From an uncultured Bacteroidales bacterium (GTDB lineage Bacteria > Bacteroidota > Bacteroidia > Bacteroidales > UBA932), in contig CAJOHK010000010.1 in NCBI GenBank assembly GCA_905234285.1, positions 1-36,931 on the forward strand: a stretch of 36,931 bases of DNA. The letters are read 5' to 3'. The notes under the pieces were generated by a model. That model had not been told where the DNA came from, made no database searches, and saw only the letters and a list, made by a program, of their open reading frames with translations. Below, piece after piece: positions 1 to 7,375 of this stretch (its first letter is position 1; every line of letters starts with the position of its first letter). The translations under genes and the position numbers were made by a program.

Positions 1-45
1 CAAAAGGATAGTGCTTCTTTTGGTCTGTCTGAGACAAATGATTGA
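1..45 (+). CDS. possible 3' end of an upstream gene (partial)
   Basis: The first 45 bases can be read as 14 codons ending in TGA at 43-45, which would be the tail of a gene starting before the window. In related Bacteroidales a sigma-54-type regulator often precedes lptE, but these few residues are not diagnostic. A second frame also stays open to a TAA at 50-52, so the frame is not certain. Confidence 0.25.
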   Translation, partial: QKDSASFGLSETND

Positions 46-55
46 ATATTAAACG

Positions 56-69
56 CCTGAGCAATCAGG
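56..69. other. small inverted repeat before lptE
   Basis: CCTGA (56-60) and TCAGG (65-69) pair across a GCAA loop. It lies in the short gap before the LptE-like gene. It could be a weak terminator of the upstream gene or an operator; the stem is only 5 bp. Confidence 0.3.
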
Positions 70-92
70 TTTGAAACGATAATTATTTACGT

Positions 93-596
93 ATGAAACG
101 ATTTGTAGCATACGCCCTTGCCTGTTGCCTGCTGGTTTCCTGCGGGATTGTGAAGTATTCCTTCACGGGTACTTCCATCCAGGCCGATGTAAAGACCATC
201 ACCATCCCCTATGTGGAATACAAGGCCCTCCGCGTGAATCCCAACCTCTCGGGCGACATGACCGAGGCCCTCAAGGACAAATACCGCAAGCTCACTTCCC
301 TGGAAGAAGTGGACACGGACGGAGACCTGGAGCTGGTATGCGAGATTACCGGCTACGACGTTAAGGCCACCGCCATCACGGCCGATGAACAGGCCGCCCA
401 GAACCGCCTCACGGTGTCGGTGAAGGTGGAATTCTCCAACAAGAAGTACCCGGAGGACGATGTCAGCAAGTCGTTCTCGGCCTACGAAGACTTTGACGCA
501 ACCCAGTCTCTGGACGCGGTGGAAGGCACCCTGTGCGAGACCATCATCGAGAAACTGGTAGAAGATATCTTTAATGCAACCGTAGCGCAATGGTAG
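93..596 (+). CDS. lptE: LptE-like LPS-assembly lipoprotein
   Basis: A 167-residue predicted outer-membrane lipoprotein. Residues 1-17 form a lipoprotein signal (basic start, hydrophobic core, LLVSC lipobox with Cys17). The mature part has the small alpha/beta layout of the LptE family, with the opening GIVKYSFTGTSI pattern typical of Bacteroidetes members. LptE plugs the LptD barrel and helps insert lipopolysaccharide into the outer leaflet. The next gene starts inside its last codons (ATG at 590), so the two are translationally coupled, and SecG follows. The order lptE, unnamed protein, secG is familiar from Bacteroidales. The family call rests on overall pattern and context, as LptE diverges strongly in sequence. 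Confidence 0.8.
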   Translation: MKRFVAYALACCLLVSCGIVKYSFTGTSIQADVKTITIPYVEYKALRVNPNLSGDMTEALKDKYRKLTSLEEVDTDGDLELVCEITGYDVKATAITADEQAAQNRLTVSVKVEFSNKKYPEDDVSKSFSAYEDFDATQSLDAVEGTLCETIIEKLVEDIFNATVAQW

Positions 597-1177
597 GGTC
601 CATAGACATACATGCCATTACCCTGGACGAGCTGGTGGGCGTAGTGAACCTGTATCCCTGGTACGGCGCCGCCCGCGTAGAAATGTGCCGCCGGATGAGC
701 GCCATGGGCGATTGGGGCGAGGACCAGTTCTCGGCCGAAGCCCTCTATGTAGCCGACCGCAGCAAACTCTCTGCGCTCCTGCGCGGCACCAAGACCAAAG
801 CCGATTACGCCGACAAGGACGTCCAGGCCCTGCTGGCTGCCTACCTGGAGCCGGCTCAGTCGGCCTCGGAGTCCGGCACCGAGCATCAGGTGCACGTGGT
901 GGGCGGCGACTATTTCTCCCAGGCCCAGTACGACCACGTACGCCAGGGCGGCGACAACATCTTCACACGATTTGCCGCCAGGACCGGTTCAGGCCCCGAT
1001 GGCAGCAGCGACGAGAGCACCGATATTGCCGACCGTTTTGCCACGGAAACCCTGGCCCGCATCTTTGTGGAACAGGGTCGTATAGAGGAGGCTAAGCGCA
1101 TTTATTCCCGTCTGGTTTTGGATATTCCGGAAAAAAGTGCTTACTTTGCATCCCTTATTGACTCCCTGCAGTCGTAA
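590..1177 (+). CDS. unnamed cytoplasmic protein between lptE and secG
   Basis: A 195-residue soluble protein with no signal peptide or membrane segment. It overlaps lptE by 7 bases. The N-terminal half has a helix-rich start (IDIHAITLDELVGVVNLYPW); the middle is polar and probably flexible; the last ~45 residues (ATETLARIFVEQGRIEEAKR) resemble one TPR-like helical hairpin. Bacteroidales genomes carry such a protein in this position, usually annotated as hypothetical or TPR-containing. The conserved position suggests a link to envelope biogenesis, but no function can be read from the sequence. Confidence 0.8.
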   Translation: MVGSIDIHAITLDELVGVVNLYPWYGAARVEMCRRMSAMGDWGEDQFSAEALYVADRSKLSALLRGTKTKADYADKDVQALLAAYLEPAQSASESGTEHQVHVVGGDYFSQAQYDHVRQGGDNIFTRFAARTGSGPDGSSDESTDIADRFATETLARIFVEQGRIEEAKRIYSRLVLDIPEKSAYFASLIDSLQS

Positions 1178-1229
1178 CAGGCCGGATGGGGAGGAATGAT
1201 TTGAATAAAAAGAAAAAAATTAAATAGAT

Positions 1230-1580
1230 ATGAACGCAGCATTTACCGTTTTGGTTGTTCTGATTATTCTTGCAGCCATTCTCCTCATTGCGGTCGTCCT
1301 CCTGCAAAATGGCAAGGACGGCGGCCTGGCAACCAATTTCACCAGCGCCAACCAGACCCTGGGCGTGCGCCAAACCGCCACCATCCTGGAAAAAGCCACT
1401 TGGTATCTGGTGGCCTTCATCCTGGTTCTGAGCATCATCACTGTTTTCGTAGCCCGTGGCAACACCCAGCGTGGCAGCAACGATGCTGTAAGCACCGAGA
1501 TTATGAACCAGGCCGAGCCTGCCGCCGAGGAAATGCCCGCCTTCCCCATCTCCCAGGAGAATCCGGAAGAGGCCGAGTAA
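1230..1580 (+). CDS. secG: SecG, Sec translocase subunit
   Basis: A 116-residue inner-membrane protein with two hydrophobic helices (about residues 3-23 and 53-73) joined by a loop containing LLQNGKDGGL, close to the SecG signature LVQ.GKGGGL. SecG joins SecYE to form the protein-export channel and assists the SecA cycle. The C-terminal ~40 residues are acidic and Glu/Pro-rich, a common extension in Bacteroidetes SecG. It is the last gene of the rightward lptE operon and is followed 25 bases later by a terminator hairpin. Confidence 0.93.
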   Translation: MNAAFTVLVVLIILAAILLIAVVLLQNGKDGGLATNFTSANQTLGVRQTATILEKATWYLVAFILVLSIITVFVARGNTQRGSNDAVSTEIMNQAEPAAEEMPAFPISQENPEEAE

Positions 1581-1605
1581 TCATCAGGCATCCATACCCA
1601 ATAAT

Positions 1606-1635
1606 CGCCCGAGCCGTTTGGCCCGGGCGTTTTTT
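1606..1635 (+). terminator. rho-independent terminator after secG
   Basis: A GC-rich stem (arms 1606-1614 and 1621-1629, one A-C mismatch, 6-base loop) is followed directly by six T residues at 1630-1635. The position just after the secG stop fits termination of the lptE-secG operon. Confidence 0.85.
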
Positions 1636-1713
1636 GTGCCGGAACGGAGCGAAGCGCAGTGGAGTGGAGTTCCCCGGGAGTGTATCCCTTCCGCTGGCTG
1701 GCAGTTAGCGGTT

Positions 1714-1754
1714 GGCGCTCGGACACCATAACCCCCAATCCGTGTCCGCGCGCC
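1714..1754. repeat. 13-bp inverted repeat (imperfect)
   Basis: GGCGCTCGGACAC (1714-1726) is repeated inverted as GTGTCCGCGCGCC (1742-1754) with one mismatch and a 15-base spacer. It is the first of four hairpins in a row in this gene-free stretch. Confidence 0.7.
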
Positions 1755-1771
1755 AGTAAAAAGCCCGCCAA

Positions 1772-1796
1772 GACACCAAAACGGCTATTTGGTGTC
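1772..1796. repeat. 9-bp perfect inverted repeat
   Basis: GACACCAAA (1772-1780) and TTTGGTGTC (1788-1796) pair perfectly across a 7-base loop. No T-run follows, so it is not an obvious terminator. Confidence 0.7.
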
Positions 1797-1815
1797 CGCA
1801 CCGCCAGCCAGGCAT

Positions 1816-1846
1816 ACCCAACGGTCCAGCTGGTGGGACGTTAGGC
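1816..1846. repeat. attC/REP-like hairpin, copy 1
   Basis: ACCCAAC (1816-1822) and GTTAGGC (1840-1846) fit the inverse-core RYYYAAC and core GTTRRRY of integron attC sites. They bracket arms that pair except for one C/A mismatch and one extra G in GGTCC versus GGAC. Copy 2 lies 50 bases downstream. The site is only 31 bases, shorter than classical attC, and no integrase or cassette is visible, so a REP-like palindrome is equally possible. Confidence 0.45.
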
Positions 1847-1864
1847 CAGAAAAACGCCGAAATA

Positions 1865-1901
1865 CTTGCCCAACGGTCCAAATAGAGGCACGTTAGGCAA
1901 G
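1865..1901. repeat. attC/REP-like hairpin, copy 2
   Basis: CTTGCCCAACGGTCC (1865-1879) pairs imperfectly with GGCACGTTAGGCAAG (1887-1901). It shares CCCAACGGTCCA and ACGTTAGGC with copy 1, and again shows a RYYYAAC...GTTRRRY layout. Two matched copies argue for a repeat family rather than a chance hairpin. Confidence 0.5.
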
Positions 1902-1940
1902 TGGAAGGGGCTTTTGGGAAAGGGAACGGGAAATCGGCAT

Positions 1941-2042
1941 TCACTTAACTAATTGACACTGTGTACTTTACAGAAATTCAGTCCGGCTATTTGCCGGACT
2001 GAATTTTCATAAATAGCACATTATTAGACACTTATGTGATCG
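1941..2042. repeat. 102-bp dispersed terminator element, copy 1
   Basis: This 102-bp block aligns without gaps to 28851-28952. Both copies start TCACTTAACT, carry the same central hairpin (CAGTCCGGC, TATTT loop, GCCGGACTG), and end with CACTTAnGTGATCG. The stem here is 14 bp (1974-1987 with 1993-2006) and is flanked by A on the left and T on the right, so it can terminate transcription both ways. It sits between convergent genes (secG and the serpin). The ends CACTTAA...TTATGTG resemble short terminal inverted repeats. Confidence 0.85.
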
Positions 2043-2082
2043 CGCCACAAAGGGCAAAGCCCGGCAGGTGCTGGCAAACAGA

Positions 2083-3387
2083 TCATTTCCCGGTAAAAGT
2101 ACCCTGGAAGAGGATGGCGCCGGAGGATTTTTCGGCAATTACGTACACGAAAGGGTGATCGGCAAAGAAATCGGCCCGTTTGGGCTCCTCTCCAGGTTCG
2201 GCCGAGGTGGCTTCCATCAAGACAGCGGTGACGGCGGCGGCTTCGGTGCCCCATTCGGCTACGGCAATACGGGCTTTTTGCAGCACATTGCTGATGCAGA
2301 AGCTGGCCTCCGGTACATCAAACATGGCGTCAAACTGGGCCTCGGAGGTAAAAGCCCGCCGGATACCCAGGGCCGCCAGCATGTCCTTCAGCCTCAGCAT
2401 GTTCTCGGCTTCGAACTTGGGAAGCTTGAGCGTGACCTCGGTGCTGCCGTCCAGGTTGGCAATGACGTCGGACCATTCCTCCCGGGCCAGCTGGGCCACC
2501 AGTTTGGCCAGGCCGCCTGCGCCCTTTTGGTCGGGCAGGAGCACGTACATGACAAAGGACCCGGCGTTTCCGTAAGGAATCTCCACCAGCCGATACCCCT
2601 TGCGCTGGGCGTAGCCAAAGTAGCGGACGGTGCGCATGAGCTCGGCCTTGGAAACGCTGCCGTCGTCCAGATAGAAGGCCTCGCTCTGGGTAAGTTCCTC
2701 CTCAAACATGGGATCGATGCCGCTCCACTTGGCCTTGAAATACAGGGCGTTGAGGATGGCAGCCACAAAGTTGTCGGAGATATCGCCGGGGCTCAGGAAT
2801 GGGTCGATGAACCCGTTGGTGTTGCGCTTGGCCCACTCGTTGATGCGGGCTACCACTTCCTCTTTTCCGCTGGGATTGATATATTCTACCGGTGCATAGT
2901 ACAGGCTTTCCAGCGTGTTCTTGAACGCGGCCTGCACAGGGAACTGCTCCAGCACAATCATGGCGTCGGTGAGCTTGAGCGACACCGAAGGGTCGGCCGA
3001 AGGAAGCTGCAGAAGCAGCAGATTGCAATAGGCGTTCAGGTCCTGGATGCTGGTTCCGTAGCCCAGGGTGGCGACAATTTGCTCGGCCGTTTCCCCGCTG
3101 GCGCCGTTGGCCGCCATGGCCAGCGCGTACTGCAGGCTGAGCGGTGAGAAAATGAGGTCCTCCGAAGCATACAGCTTTTCCATGCACCGGAAGCCAAAGG
3201 CCTGACCGGCTTTCATATAAGCCTTCTGTTCAGGGGTAAGCTCAACTTTGGTGGCCACTTTGCCGGCCGAAGGGGACTCGATGGTGATGGGGTCGGTGAC
3301 CTCCGGATTGTCGGCGGTGGGATCCTGGGCCTTCTGGGAACAGGCGACTATCCCGCCCAGAGTAAGAAGTATGAAGATGCGTTTCAT
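2083..3387 (-). CDS. serpin-family protease inhibitor lipoprotein
   Basis: A 434-residue lipoprotein; the start at 3387 gives a clean signal (MKRIFILLTLGGIVAC, Cys16), whereas the longer frame upstream does not. After a ~35-residue linker the serpin fold begins (AGQAFGFRCMEKL, then FSPLSLQYALAMAANGA, the helix-B region). The reactive-loop hinge AEWGTEAAAVTAV matches that of inhibitory serpins (G-T-E-A-A-A at P15-P10), and the C-terminal signature FFADHPFVYVI is present. Counting from the hinge places P1 near the Thr of MEATS, though loop length makes this approximate. It probably protects the cell surface from proteases of host or competitor origin. The gene stands alone, convergent to secG. 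Confidence 0.93.
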   Translation of the reverse strand: MKRIFILLTLGGIVACSQKAQDPTADNPEVTDPITIESPSAGKVATKVELTPEQKAYMKAGQAFGFRCMEKLYASEDLIFSPLSLQYALAMAANGASGETAEQIVATLGYGTSIQDLNAYCNLLLLQLPSADPSVSLKLTDAMIVLEQFPVQAAFKNTLESLYYAPVEYINPSGKEEVVARINEWAKRNTNGFIDPFLSPGDISDNFVAAILNALYFKAKWSGIDPMFEEELTQSEAFYLDDGSVSKAELMRTVRYFGYAQRKGYRLVEIPYGNAGSFVMYVLLPDQKGAGGLAKLVAQLAREEWSDVIANLDGSTEVTLKLPKFEAENMLRLKDMLAALGIRRAFTSEAQFDAMFDVPEASFCISNVLQKARIAVAEWGTEAAAVTAVLMEATSAEPGEEPKRADFFADHPFVYVIAEKSSGAILFQGTFTGK

Positions 3388-3409
3388 AGTAAATAGTGTC
3401 GGCCTTTTA

Positions 3410-3419
3410 ATACTGCAAA
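3410..3419 (-). promoter_or_regulatory. -7 element of the serpin promoter
   Basis: Read on the minus strand, TATATTTGCA matches the Bacteroidetes -7 consensus TAnnTTTG. It lies about 25-30 bases before the serpin start. The -33 element is not clear. Confidence 0.5.
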
Positions 3420-3447
3420 TATAATGCATTTTGCAAAGAAACCGATA

Positions 3448-3460
3448 TGACAAAATGTCA
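3448..3460. promoter_or_regulatory. TGACA-AAA-TGTCA palindrome before clpB
   Basis: A 5-bp perfect inverted repeat with a 3-base centre lies 54 bases upstream of the clpB start, between it and the divergent serpin. Its size and symmetry fit an operator for a dimeric regulator, plausibly heat-shock related given the downstream gene. The regulator is unknown. Confidence 0.45.
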
Positions 3461-3513
3461 GTTAACCGCAAAGGGAACAGAGATTGATGAAACCAGGGCG
3501 GGAGGAAACAATT

Positions 3514-5673
3514 ATGGAAAACAACAACAATACATTCTTACAGCGGTTCGCCATCAACTTGAACGACCGCGCGGCCAAGGGTCAGCTGGACCCTGTGATA
3601 GGCCGGGACGACGAAATCCGGCGCGTGCTGCAAATCCTGAGCAGGCGCACCAAGAACAACCCTATCCTGGTGGGCGAGCCCGGCGTGGGCAAGACCGCCA
3701 TCTCCGAGGGCATTGCCCAGAACATCGTGAACGGACAGGTGCCCGAGAACCTGAAGTCCAAGCAGGTCTATTCCCTGGACATGGGTGCCCTTATCGCGGG
3801 CGCAAAATATCAGGGCGAATTCGAGGAGCGCCTCAAGGGCGTGGTCAAAGAAGTGGTAGACAGCGCCGGCGAGATTATCCTGTTCATCGACGAGATTCAC
3901 ACCCTGGTGGGCGCGGGCCGAAGCTCAGGCGCCATGGACGCTTCCAACATCCTGAAACCCGCGCTTGCCCGCGGTGAGTTAAGGACCATCGGCAGCACCA
4001 CCCTGGACGAGTACCAGAAGTACTTCGAGGCCGATAAAGCCCTGGAAAGAAGGTTCCAGATGGTCATGGTGGACGAACCGTCGCCGGCCGAGTCCATCGC
4101 TATATTAAGAGGCCTCAAGGAGCGCTACGAGAACCATCACAAGGTGCGCATCGAGGACGACGCCCTCATCGCCGCCGTGAACCTGAGCCACCGTTACATC
4201 ACCAGCCGGTATCTGCCGGATAAAGCCATCGACCTGGTGGACGAGGCTGCCTCCAAACTGCGGCTGGAGATGAATTCCGTGCCCGAGCCCATTGACGACC
4301 TCAACAGCGCCATCCGGCAAAAAGAGATTGAGCGGGAGGCCATCAAGCGCGAGGGAACGTCGGCCAAGCTGGAAAAGCTGGAGGCCGAGCTCAAGGACCT
4401 GCAGGCGCAGCGAGATGTGCTCATGAAGCGCTGGAACGAGGAAAAAGATATCCTGAGCGGCCTGCAAACCGCCCGTCAGGAGCTGGAAAACCTGGCCCTG
4501 CAAGCCAAACAGGCCGAGCGCTCCGGCGACTACGCCAAGGTGGCCGAAATCCGCTATGGCCGCATGGCCGCCACGCAAAAGCGCATCGACTCTCTCACCG
4601 CCAAGGCCGAGGCCATCAAGGACCCCATCGTGACCGAGGCCGTGACGCCCGAGGACATTGCCGAGGTAGTGGCCAAGTGGACCGGCATCCCCGTGAAGCG
4701 GATGCTGGAGAGTGAGAAGGAGAAACTCCTCCGTATGGAGGCCGAACTGCACAAGCGCGTGGTGGGTCAGGATGAGGCCATCCGCGCCGTGGCCGATGCC
4801 GTGCGCCGCAACCGCGCGGGCCTGTCCAACGAGAAGCGCCCCATCGGCTCGTTCCTCTTCCTGGGCACCACCGGTGTGGGTAAGACCGAACTGGCCAAGG
4901 CCCTGGCCGAGTTCCTGTTCAACGACGAGAACATGCTCACGCGTATCGACATGAGCGAGTACCAGGAGCGGCACACCGTTTCAAGGCTGGTGGGCGCGCC
5001 TCCGGGATACGTGGGTTACGACGAGGGCGGCCAGCTCACAGAGGCCGTACGCCGCAAACCGTACTCGGTGGTGCTGCTGGACGAGATTGAAAAGGCCCAC
5101 CCGGATGTGTTCAACGTACTGCTGCAGGTGCTGGACGACGGCCGTCTCACCGACAACAAGGGCCGTACGGTGGACTTCAAGAACACCATCCTCATCATGA
5201 CCTCCAACGCCGGCGCCGACATTATCCAAAGCTACATGGAAAAGCTGCCGGAGGTAAGCGGCCTGGACGTGCAGGCCATCGCCACCCGCCGCTCGCTGCT
5301 GGACGAGTGCAGGAGCAAAGTCCTGGACGTGCTCAAGATGACCGTCCGCCCCGAGTTCCTTAACCGTATAGATGAGATTATCATGTTCGACCCCCTCACC
5401 AAGGCCGATATCCGCGACATCCTGCACATCCAGGAAGAGGCGCTGCGCCGGCAACTCTCGGCCAGCGACATCCAGGTGCAGTTTACCCCTGCCTTCGAGG
5501 ACTACATGGTGGAGCACGGTTACGACCCGTCCTACGGCGCCCGCCCCGTCAAACGGCTGATGCAGCGTGAGCTCACGAACCTCCTGGCCAAGCAAATTCT
5601 GGACGGCAGCGTGCAGCGCAACGCCGTCATCACCGTAGACGCCGCCGGCGACAAAGTGGTGGTGCGAAATTGA
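3514..5673 (+). CDS. clpB: ClpB-type disaggregase lacking the N-terminal domain
   Basis: A 719-residue Hsp100 AAA+ protein. The start at 3514 is chosen because a purine-rich GGGCGGGAGG (3496-3505) precedes it. The first AAA+ module begins almost at once: Walker A GEPGVGKT (about residues 54-61), pore loop [11 protein letters not shown], Walker [12 protein letters not shown] coiled-coil middle domain follows (about 270-400), which marks ClpB rather than ClpA or ClpC. The second module has Walker A GTTGVGKT, pore loop GYVGYDEGG and Walker [12 protein letters not shown]. ClpB threads aggregated proteins through its hexamer together with DnaK. Full-length ClpB is about 860 residues; the missing ~140 are the N-domain, and the 126 bases upstream are too short to hide it. 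Confidence 0.93.
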   Translation: MENNNNTFLQRFAINLNDRAAKGQLDPVIGRDDEIRRVLQILSRRTKNNPILVGEPGVGKTAISEGIAQNIVNGQVPENLKSKQVYSLDMGALIAGAKYQGEFEERLKGVVKEVVDSAGEIILFIDEIHTLVGAGRSSGAMDASNILKPALARGELRTIGSTTLDEYQKYFEADKALERRFQMVMVDEPSPAESIAILRGLKERYENHHKVRIEDDALIAAVNLSHRYITSRYLPDKAIDLVDEAASKLRLEMNSVPEPIDDLNSAIRQKEIEREAIKREGTSAKLEKLEAELKDLQAQRDVLMKRWNEEKDILSGLQTARQELENLALQAKQAERSGDYAKVAEIRYGRMAATQKRIDSLTAKAEAIKDPIVTEAVTPEDIAEVVAKWTGIPVKRMLESEKEKLLRMEAELHKRVVGQDEAIRAVADAVRRNRAGLSNEKRPIGSFLFLGTTGVGKTELAKALAEFLFNDENMLTRIDMSEYQERHTVSRLVGAPPGYVGYDEGGQLTEAVRRKPYSVVLLDEIEKAHPDVFNVLLQVLDDGRLTDNKGRTVDFKNTILIMTSNAGADIIQSYMEKLPEVSGLDVQAIATRRSLLDECRSKVLDVLKMTVRPEFLNRIDEIIMFDPLTKADIRDILHIQEEALRRQLSASDIQVQFTPAFEDYMVEHGYDPSYGARPVKRLMQRELTNLLAKQILDGSVQRNAVITVDAAGDKVVVRN

Positions 5674-5676
5674 CGG

Positions 5677-7188
5677 CTATAGCCCGGCAATAACCTTGTC
5701 AAACGAGTCGTCCGGGTGGAGGGAGTGTTTTTGCAGGAGGCTGTGGTAGGAGTAGACCGTGGTGACAGACATATTAAGGATCTTGGCAATTTTCTGGCGC
5801 TTGGAGATACCCATCTTGATGAGCGCCAGAATGCGAAGTTCCGTAGAGAGTTTGCCATTATCCGGCATTTCCAGCCGATAATCCGGCAGCATGTGCTCGT
5901 TCACCTTGTCCACGAAGTCGGGGAATATCCCCAGGAAGGTGGAATCCATGGAACTGAGCAGCTCGTTAAATTCTCCCTCGGCAAAGGAGGGTTTGCGAAG
6001 CATGGCCATAATGGCTTTGGGGCCTTCCTGCTTGGCTGTATGCCGCAGCGTGGAACGGTATTCGTCTACTTTGTTCAAGTAGTCGACACATTTTTCCATG
6101 TAATTAGCCAGGAAGCCATCTTTGATTTTGGATACTTCATTCAGTTGCTGGCCGGATACATTCAGTTCAGTGGAATAGTGCCCTAGCAGCAGAACAAGTG
6201 CAATAGCCACCAGTAACATGAAGGACACGGCAACGATTCCCACTATGTAGGCAATCTTACGGTTCTGCTCCTGTTTAAGCACAACGTTCATGATTTCAAA
6301 TTCCGACGAAATGATGTCGTTGTAACGCAAGGCATAATGCGACGAATTGGCATCGGCCAGCGTGATGCGCATATAACGGTCGGCCCGCTGGATATCGCCG
6401 CGGCGAAACAGAATGCGCGCCAGTTCGTACAGGGCGTTGTAGGCTTTGGCCGATACACGCAAGTCGTAGGTGGCCGATGTGGCAAAACACTCGGTGGCCT
6501 TGTCCAGGTCTCCGGTATTGAGATGTTCCATAGCCTGGAAGTAATAGGACTTGGCCGTGTCGTTAGGGCTGGTGAGCACGCAAGATTGCAGTTTTTCCAG
6601 ACCATGGATACGAATTCCCTCTTTTCTAAGGCGGTCTATGTGATAGTAGGTGCATTCGATATGGGTGCTGTCCCGTTTCCACCAGTCATCGATTACCTTT
6701 TGACAAGCCTGGTCGTATTGAGGAGAATCATGTAAAAGTTTCCTATAAATGTGATAACCGGCATAGCCGTAAGTCCGGAAACCGTCTGTCCCCAGGGAAG
6801 AAGTGTCGATGGTTTCGAAAACGGCCAGTGCTCGATCCAGCGAATCCATCTTATAAAGAATATTGGCATAGCATGCGCTGCTGACGCCGTGACGATGCGC
6901 ATCCCCTCCGTGCAAGCGCAACATTTTGCGTACGTTGCTATAGCAGGAATCAACGTCATGGTAGAAAAAAATCTTCTCCAGCCGGTAGGCCGCTTCCCAG
7001 CGGGCGCTGTCCGACTGGGCCATCCTGTATTGGTAGCGATACGTGTTCTCCAGGCGCTCATGCGCACTGTCATATTGGGCCTTGTTCTCGATGGTATGAT
7101 CCAACAGGACCAGGTAAGGACGGCGCTCCTGTGTGCAGGAAATAAGGGATAAGAAGCAAACCATCCCGAGTATGCAGGTTTTTCTCAT
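5677..7188 (-). CDS. DUF6377-type membrane regulator with TPR-like sensor and LuxR-like HTH
   Basis: A 503-residue protein; the start at 7188 gives a lipoprotein-type signal (MRKTCILGMVCFLSLISC, Cys18). Residues ~20-330 are helical repeats of TPR style. One membrane helix (IAYIVGIVAVSFMLLVAIAL) follows at about 340-360, then a short coiled region and a cytoplasmic domain. The end has a LuxR-like helix-turn-helix (LSTELRILALIKMGISKRQK...IAKILNMSVTTVYSYHSLLQ). This is the layout of Bacteroidales DUF6377 proteins, often annotated as transcriptional regulators. It is divergent from the PUL-like operon and is the likely local regulator. A signal with both lipobox and internal helix leaves topology uncertain. 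It is convergent to clpB with a 3-base gap. Confidence 0.82.
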   Translation of the reverse strand: MRKTCILGMVCFLSLISCTQERRPYLVLLDHTIENKAQYDSAHERLENTYRYQYRMAQSDSARWEAAYRLEKIFFYHDVDSCYSNVRKMLRLHGGDAHRHGVSSACYANILYKMDSLDRALAVFETIDTSSLGTDGFRTYGYAGYHIYRKLLHDSPQYDQACQKVIDDWWKRDSTHIECTYYHIDRLRKEGIRIHGLEKLQSCVLTSPNDTAKSYYFQAMEHLNTGDLDKATECFATSATYDLRVSAKAYNALYELARILFRRGDIQRADRYMRITLADANSSHYALRYNDIISSEFEIMNVVLKQEQNRKIAYIVGIVAVSFMLLVAIALVLLLGHYSTELNVSGQQLNEVSKIKDGFLANYMEKCVDYLNKVDEYRSTLRHTAKQEGPKAIMAMLRKPSFAEGEFNELLSSMDSTFLGIFPDFVDKVNEHMLPDYRLEMPDNGKLSTELRILALIKMGISKRQKIAKILNMSVTTVYSYHSLLQKHSLHPDDSFDKVIAGL

Positions 7189-7192
7189 GCTG

Positions 7193-7200
7193 CAAATATA
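7193..7200 (-). promoter_or_regulatory. -7 element of the regulator gene
   Basis: Minus-strand TATATTTG is followed by CAGC and then the start codon at 7188. This close spacing implies a very short or absent 5' leader if the element is used. Confidence 0.45.
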
Positions 7201-7304
7201 GTGAAATATCTTGTTTTTCGATGCAGTTATTGTATATACTAAATGCCTAAATAACAAAAGTTTAGTTATTAAAACAAGATTTGAATTCCCTTGTTTTTTT
7301 AGCG

Positions 7305-7340
7305 ATGACGTAAAATGAGTCATTATTTCACCTAGATTTG
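7305..7340 (+). promoter_or_regulatory. candidate operator and promoter of the PUL-like operon
   Basis: TAGATTTG (7333-7340) matches the -7 consensus TAnnTTTG and lies 35 bases before the BACON lipoprotein start. Just upstream, ATGAC (7305-7309) and GTCAT (7319-7323) form an inverted repeat with a 9-base spacer over the -33 region. A regulator bound there could recruit or block the polymerase; the DUF6377-type protein encoded divergently is the obvious candidate. Confidence 0.5.
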
Positions 7341-7375
7341 CGTTTAGAACATTAACTAAAAACCGCATAATCGCA

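Noticed and set aside
1816..1901. A functional integron cassette array
   Set aside because: Only two very short attC-like hairpins are present, with no integrase, attI or cassette gene between them.
2068..3147. 359-codon plus-strand frame opposite the serpin
   Set aside because: No family resemblance; the minus-strand serpin with hinge and signature is clear.
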